64,000 bases of DNA from contig SEFZ01000022.1 of assembly GCA_004173185.1 (NCBI GenBank), positions 19,668 to 83,667 of the forward strand, in the 5' to 3' direction. Below are positions 62,901-64,000 of the stretch, in pieces (positions within the stretch are counted from its first letter, which is position 1; each line of letters starts with the position of its first letter). A program made the translations under genes and the position numbers. The DNA is from Sphingomonadales bacterium. Its GTDB lineage: Bacteria; Pseudomonadota; Alphaproteobacteria; Sphingomonadales; Sphingomonadaceae. Under the pieces are notes generated by a model. That model was not told the DNA's origin. It ran no database searches and saw nothing but the letters and a program-made list of their open reading frames with translations.

Positions 62901-63153
62901 GGCGCAGTGCATCGTCGGTGGAATGCGCGCCGACCAACGCGGCGCTGCGCTTTCCGCGCACGACGCTTTCCGAAAAGATGATCTGCTGGTTGGTGATTTG
63001 GCCGAATTTCCGCAGCGCACTTCCCAGGCTTTGCGATGGAATATCAAAACTATAGCTCGACTCTTGCGCCTGTACCGGCGCCACGTGCAAACAACTTGCC
63101 GCCACGCCGCTGGCCAGAAATGCTGCAACCCTCGTCAGTCTGTGATGAATCAT
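59932..63153 (-). CDS. TonB-dependent receptor with STN signalling domain
   Basis: A 1073-residue receptor/transducer. Signal peptide about residues 1-29 (ending APVQAQ), STN domain (about 32-105: YSFDIPSQSLGSALRKFGQI, STDDALRRLLAGTDLHVRR), TonB box-like NIVVTGSRIRKAS, plug (about 145-260: VKRVEIIQGGGAAVYGSDAI region) and barrel ending FFIGAKMRFQ. The STN domain contacts FecR, so this is the cognate sensor of the FecI/FecR pair at 55993-57575. Length over 1000 and the plug type (oar-like/peptide-type receptors) suit peptide import. ATG 63153; the frame continues upstream without a match. Confidence 0.94.
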   Translation of the reverse strand: MIHHRLTRVAAFLASGVAASCLHVAPVQAQESSYSFDIPSQSLGSALRKFGQITNQQIIFSESVVRGKRSAALVGAHSTDDALRRLLAGTDLHVRRASGGMYMIEGDRSGAAQLSGNVEAAAEDNIVVTGSRIRKASTDTSAPSTSLGAEDLSDRGYVQVGDLLNDVTSNAPAFPINPTKGFPAGTGQTYPNLFNLGAGRTLALVNGRRMVSSASGLGDRVVDTNVIPAGLIKRVEIIQGGGAAVYGSDAIAGVVNYILKDDFEGVEIDLQNSISSRGDDWRPYARLTAGTNFAGDRGNIAINLEYSKTNPLLDYDRPWTDLSPILVTNPNDTGPDDGQPTQIYITHPRYRFHNKNGVIFRPSGSPPFFATFLGQGRDLFQFSADGKQVIPYDPGEYYGGSASSIGGDGLDWREVSTAATGVERYTGTAVGHFDISNNVRLIGEFVYGHQKGTDPYGTQAIFRTLFNDYDGGAGLIPFDRTNPYLTQDAIDGLDAINPAFAAGDQLYLGRIMDILPTRNRASERDTWRALIGLEGDFAVGDRSFYWSLTGSRGETSGFIEVGAGYATHLNNALDTTSVGGQIVCRINADADPTNDDAACVPINPFGDVKASPEALAYATVISGARYKNVQDDLLATIGGGLIRLPGGLAKFSIAYEHRREYAALTPYEVDQLGLPDNCCESVPSKESYNTDEISAELLVPIIGEDFTLPGVRSLVADGSFRFVDNSIAGKENVWGAGLRWDTGFGLTFRGSRSRNFRAPSLDQLFAPISVSNGPIGRDPCDVDSIGLGSNPAVRRQNCEALFAANPGFGPLGTFQDPAENTSLALITTGGNPTLKNEVSDTWTYGVVVEPSFIPGLTITADRIEVNLRQGLTAFSPANFLATCFDSTDYPNDACSNFTRNDQGYIVTANQTTFNAAVVKYHGEVYNLNYRLPLERVFGSDLGTLEFNVEATHTSLALSNATGFSEARTQGTVGDPDWRGRLDVRYSKGPFRLFYQLYYLPEVMNTATSTVENDPTPTIAANYRHTISVQYEMSNLTLRAGVNNFTDEGPSFPTRAYGDLYGRQFFIGAKMRFQ

Positions 63154-63318
63154 GGCCCTGCCCCCTTGAATGGTAAAAGGTGCTACGCTGCACGTCCGCA
63201 AACCCGAACGCGGAAATGACAATTTCTTTACACCCGTCCCTCGGAATCGGCGATCTCGCGCATATTCCCTTTCTGTAGCGATGCGATCGAAACCCCGAAC
63301 ACCGCATCTGAGACGATA
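63154..63318. promoter_or_regulatory. Divergent promoter region, TonB-STN receptor / RidA
   Basis: 165-bp gap between divergent genes. On the minus strand TAAAG followed 15 bases later by CGT recalls iron-starvation-type ECF promoters, but the match is loose. This is where a FecI-type sigma factor would be expected to act. Confidence 0.3.
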
Positions 63319-63738
63319 GTGGAGGCCAAAATTACACAGACCGTTCCAGCGCTGCATCATGTCGCGCATCCAGACCCCGCCCTGCCCTTTTCGGCGGCGG
63401 TAAGGGTTGGCCATTTTGTCCATCTTTCAGGCCAGATTGGCGTCGGCCCGGACGGCCGCTTGCCAGAAGGCATCGCCGGACAAACGCATCAGACGATGCG
63501 CAATCTTGCCGCCTGCGCGAACCTGGCCGGCACCAGCATGGCAAATATATTCAAATGCACCGTCATGCTGGCCGACATGTCGATGTGGCCCGCTTTCAAC
63601 GAAGCCTATCTATCCTATTTCGACGCGGACCGATTGCCCGCGCGCTCGGCTTTTGGCGTCAGCGGGCTGGCGTTTGGTGCCTTGGTCGAAGTCGAAGCGA
63701 TTGCGCTTGCCGGCGGGAATTCTTCGATCCGCGCGTAA
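63319..63738 (+). CDS. RidA-family protein (imine/enamine deaminase)
   Basis: A 139-residue YjgF/RidA protein: HLSGQIGVGPDGRLPEGIAGQTHQTMRNL, KCTVMLADMSMWPAFNEAY and LPARSAFGVSGLAFGALVEVEAIA, with the conserved Arg of the active site in the PARSAFGV segment. It hydrolyses reactive enamine/imine intermediates released by PLP enzymes, which fits the PLP gene nearby. GTG 63319 start; a weak GA-rich stretch precedes it. Confidence 0.9.
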   Translation: MEAKITQTVPALHHVAHPDPALPFSAAVRVGHFVHLSGQIGVGPDGRLPEGIAGQTHQTMRNLAACANLAGTSMANIFKCTVMLADMSMWPAFNEAYLSYFDADRLPARSAFGVSGLAFGALVEVEAIALAGGNSSIRA

Positions 63739-63796
63739 TACATCTGGACCGGCGGATCATCGCCCGTCGTCCACAACAAATCGGGATCGCGCCATC

Positions 63797-64000
63797 GTGA
63801 AGACATTCCTTATAGGCACCGCAGCCGCGACGGCGGCTATCGTCATCGCCCTGTCTGTTCCGGCCCACGCCGACGAAGCCCCGCTGCTGACGATCGTGTT
63901 GAAGCCTTCCGATATCGATCCCGGCGCGGGAACAGGGACGGTCGATGTCAAAATGACGATAGACGATGTATCGGCCGCGGCCGATACATCGTCTATCGTC
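63797..64000 (+). CDS. Second M61-like metallopeptidase, N-terminal part (runs off the window)
   Basis: From GTG 63797 the frame encodes a signal peptide (VKTFLIGTAAATAAIVIALS, ending VPAHAD) and then LLTIVLKPSDIDPGAGTGTV, DVKMTIDDVS. This resembles the mature N-terminus of the M61-like protein at 52776 (AIVLEATPTAIDPVSQTG, ALTVEMK). Only about 68 codons are visible and the last 46 bases form a perfect inverted repeat, so residues after about Ala61 may not be genuine. Confidence 0.55.
   Translation, partial: MKTFLIGTAAATAAIVIALSVPAHADEAPLLTIVLKPSDIDPGAGTGTVDVKMTIDDVSAAADTSSIV
63955..64000. repeat. Perfect 46-bp inverted repeat at the window edge
   Basis: Left arm 63955-63977 (starting GACGATAGACGATG) is exactly reverse-complemented in 63978-64000, with no loop, ending at the last base. 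The repeat may continue past the edge. Within a coding frame this is unexpected and could be a fold-back at a contig end. Confidence 0.9.

Noticed and set aside
1..64000. tRNA, rRNA or insertion sequence genes
   Set aside because: No cloverleaf, ribosomal or transposase pattern was recognised on either strand, although a degraded element around 45.2-45.7 kb cannot be excluded.

Overview
The window looks like a chromosome segment of a Sphingomonadales alphaproteobacterium (Sphingopyxis / Novosphingobium / Sphingobium type). It is GC-rich, has three large TonB-dependent receptors, several MFS carriers, a FecI/FecR pair and many secreted hydrolases, and lacks tRNA, rRNA, CRISPR or intact insertion sequences. 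The genus is inferred from gene content only.

Region A (1-18.2 kb) is a catabolic island around a LacI-type regulator. It holds a Tat-exported Cys-type sulfatase (cut by the left edge), a formylglycine-generating enzyme, two HisD/HpsN-like dehydrogenases, a HpaI-type aldolase, an SDR, a bicupin, two related tandem-SnoaL proteins (one fused to an alpha/beta hydrolase), two MFS carriers and a TonB receptor. Five perfect copies and one decayed copy of the palindrome TTGCATTCGAATGCAA sit in front of its transcription units and nowhere else in the window, so the island reads as one regulon. The likely job is uptake, desulfation, stepwise alcohol-to-acid oxidation and retro-aldol cleavage of a sulfated or sulfonated carbon source.

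Region B (18.5-34.5 kb) holds an M24 aminopeptidase P, an S9 peptidase, an esterase, two MFS carriers, a FAD-linked 2-hydroxyacid dehydrogenase, two adjacent gamma-glutamyltransferase paralogs with Ser at the catalytic Thr position, and a TonB receptor. A 40-bp near-perfect palindrome precedes the aminopeptidase.

Region C (34.9-45 kb) is one-carbon metabolism: XRE-cupin regulator, EamA exporter, folD, a TetR regulator, and an overlapping soxBDAG-purU operon (heterotetrameric sarcosine oxidase plus formyl-THF deformylase).

Region D (45-49.6 kb) has a 9-bp minisatellite, a VOC protein, a BdcA-like SDR, and a secreted cupin/hydrolase pair divergent from a LysR regulator.

Region E (49.8-64 kb) looks like a FecI/FecR-controlled peptide-scavenging locus: AAHS-type MFS, S10 carboxypeptidase, M61-like peptidase, CapA protein, sigma factor, FecR, a degenerate M19 dipeptidase, a Tat-exported class V PLP enzyme, an STN-domain TonB transducer, RidA, and the start of a second M61-like peptidase. 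That last gene runs into a perfect inverted repeat ending exactly at the window edge, which may be an assembly fold-back.
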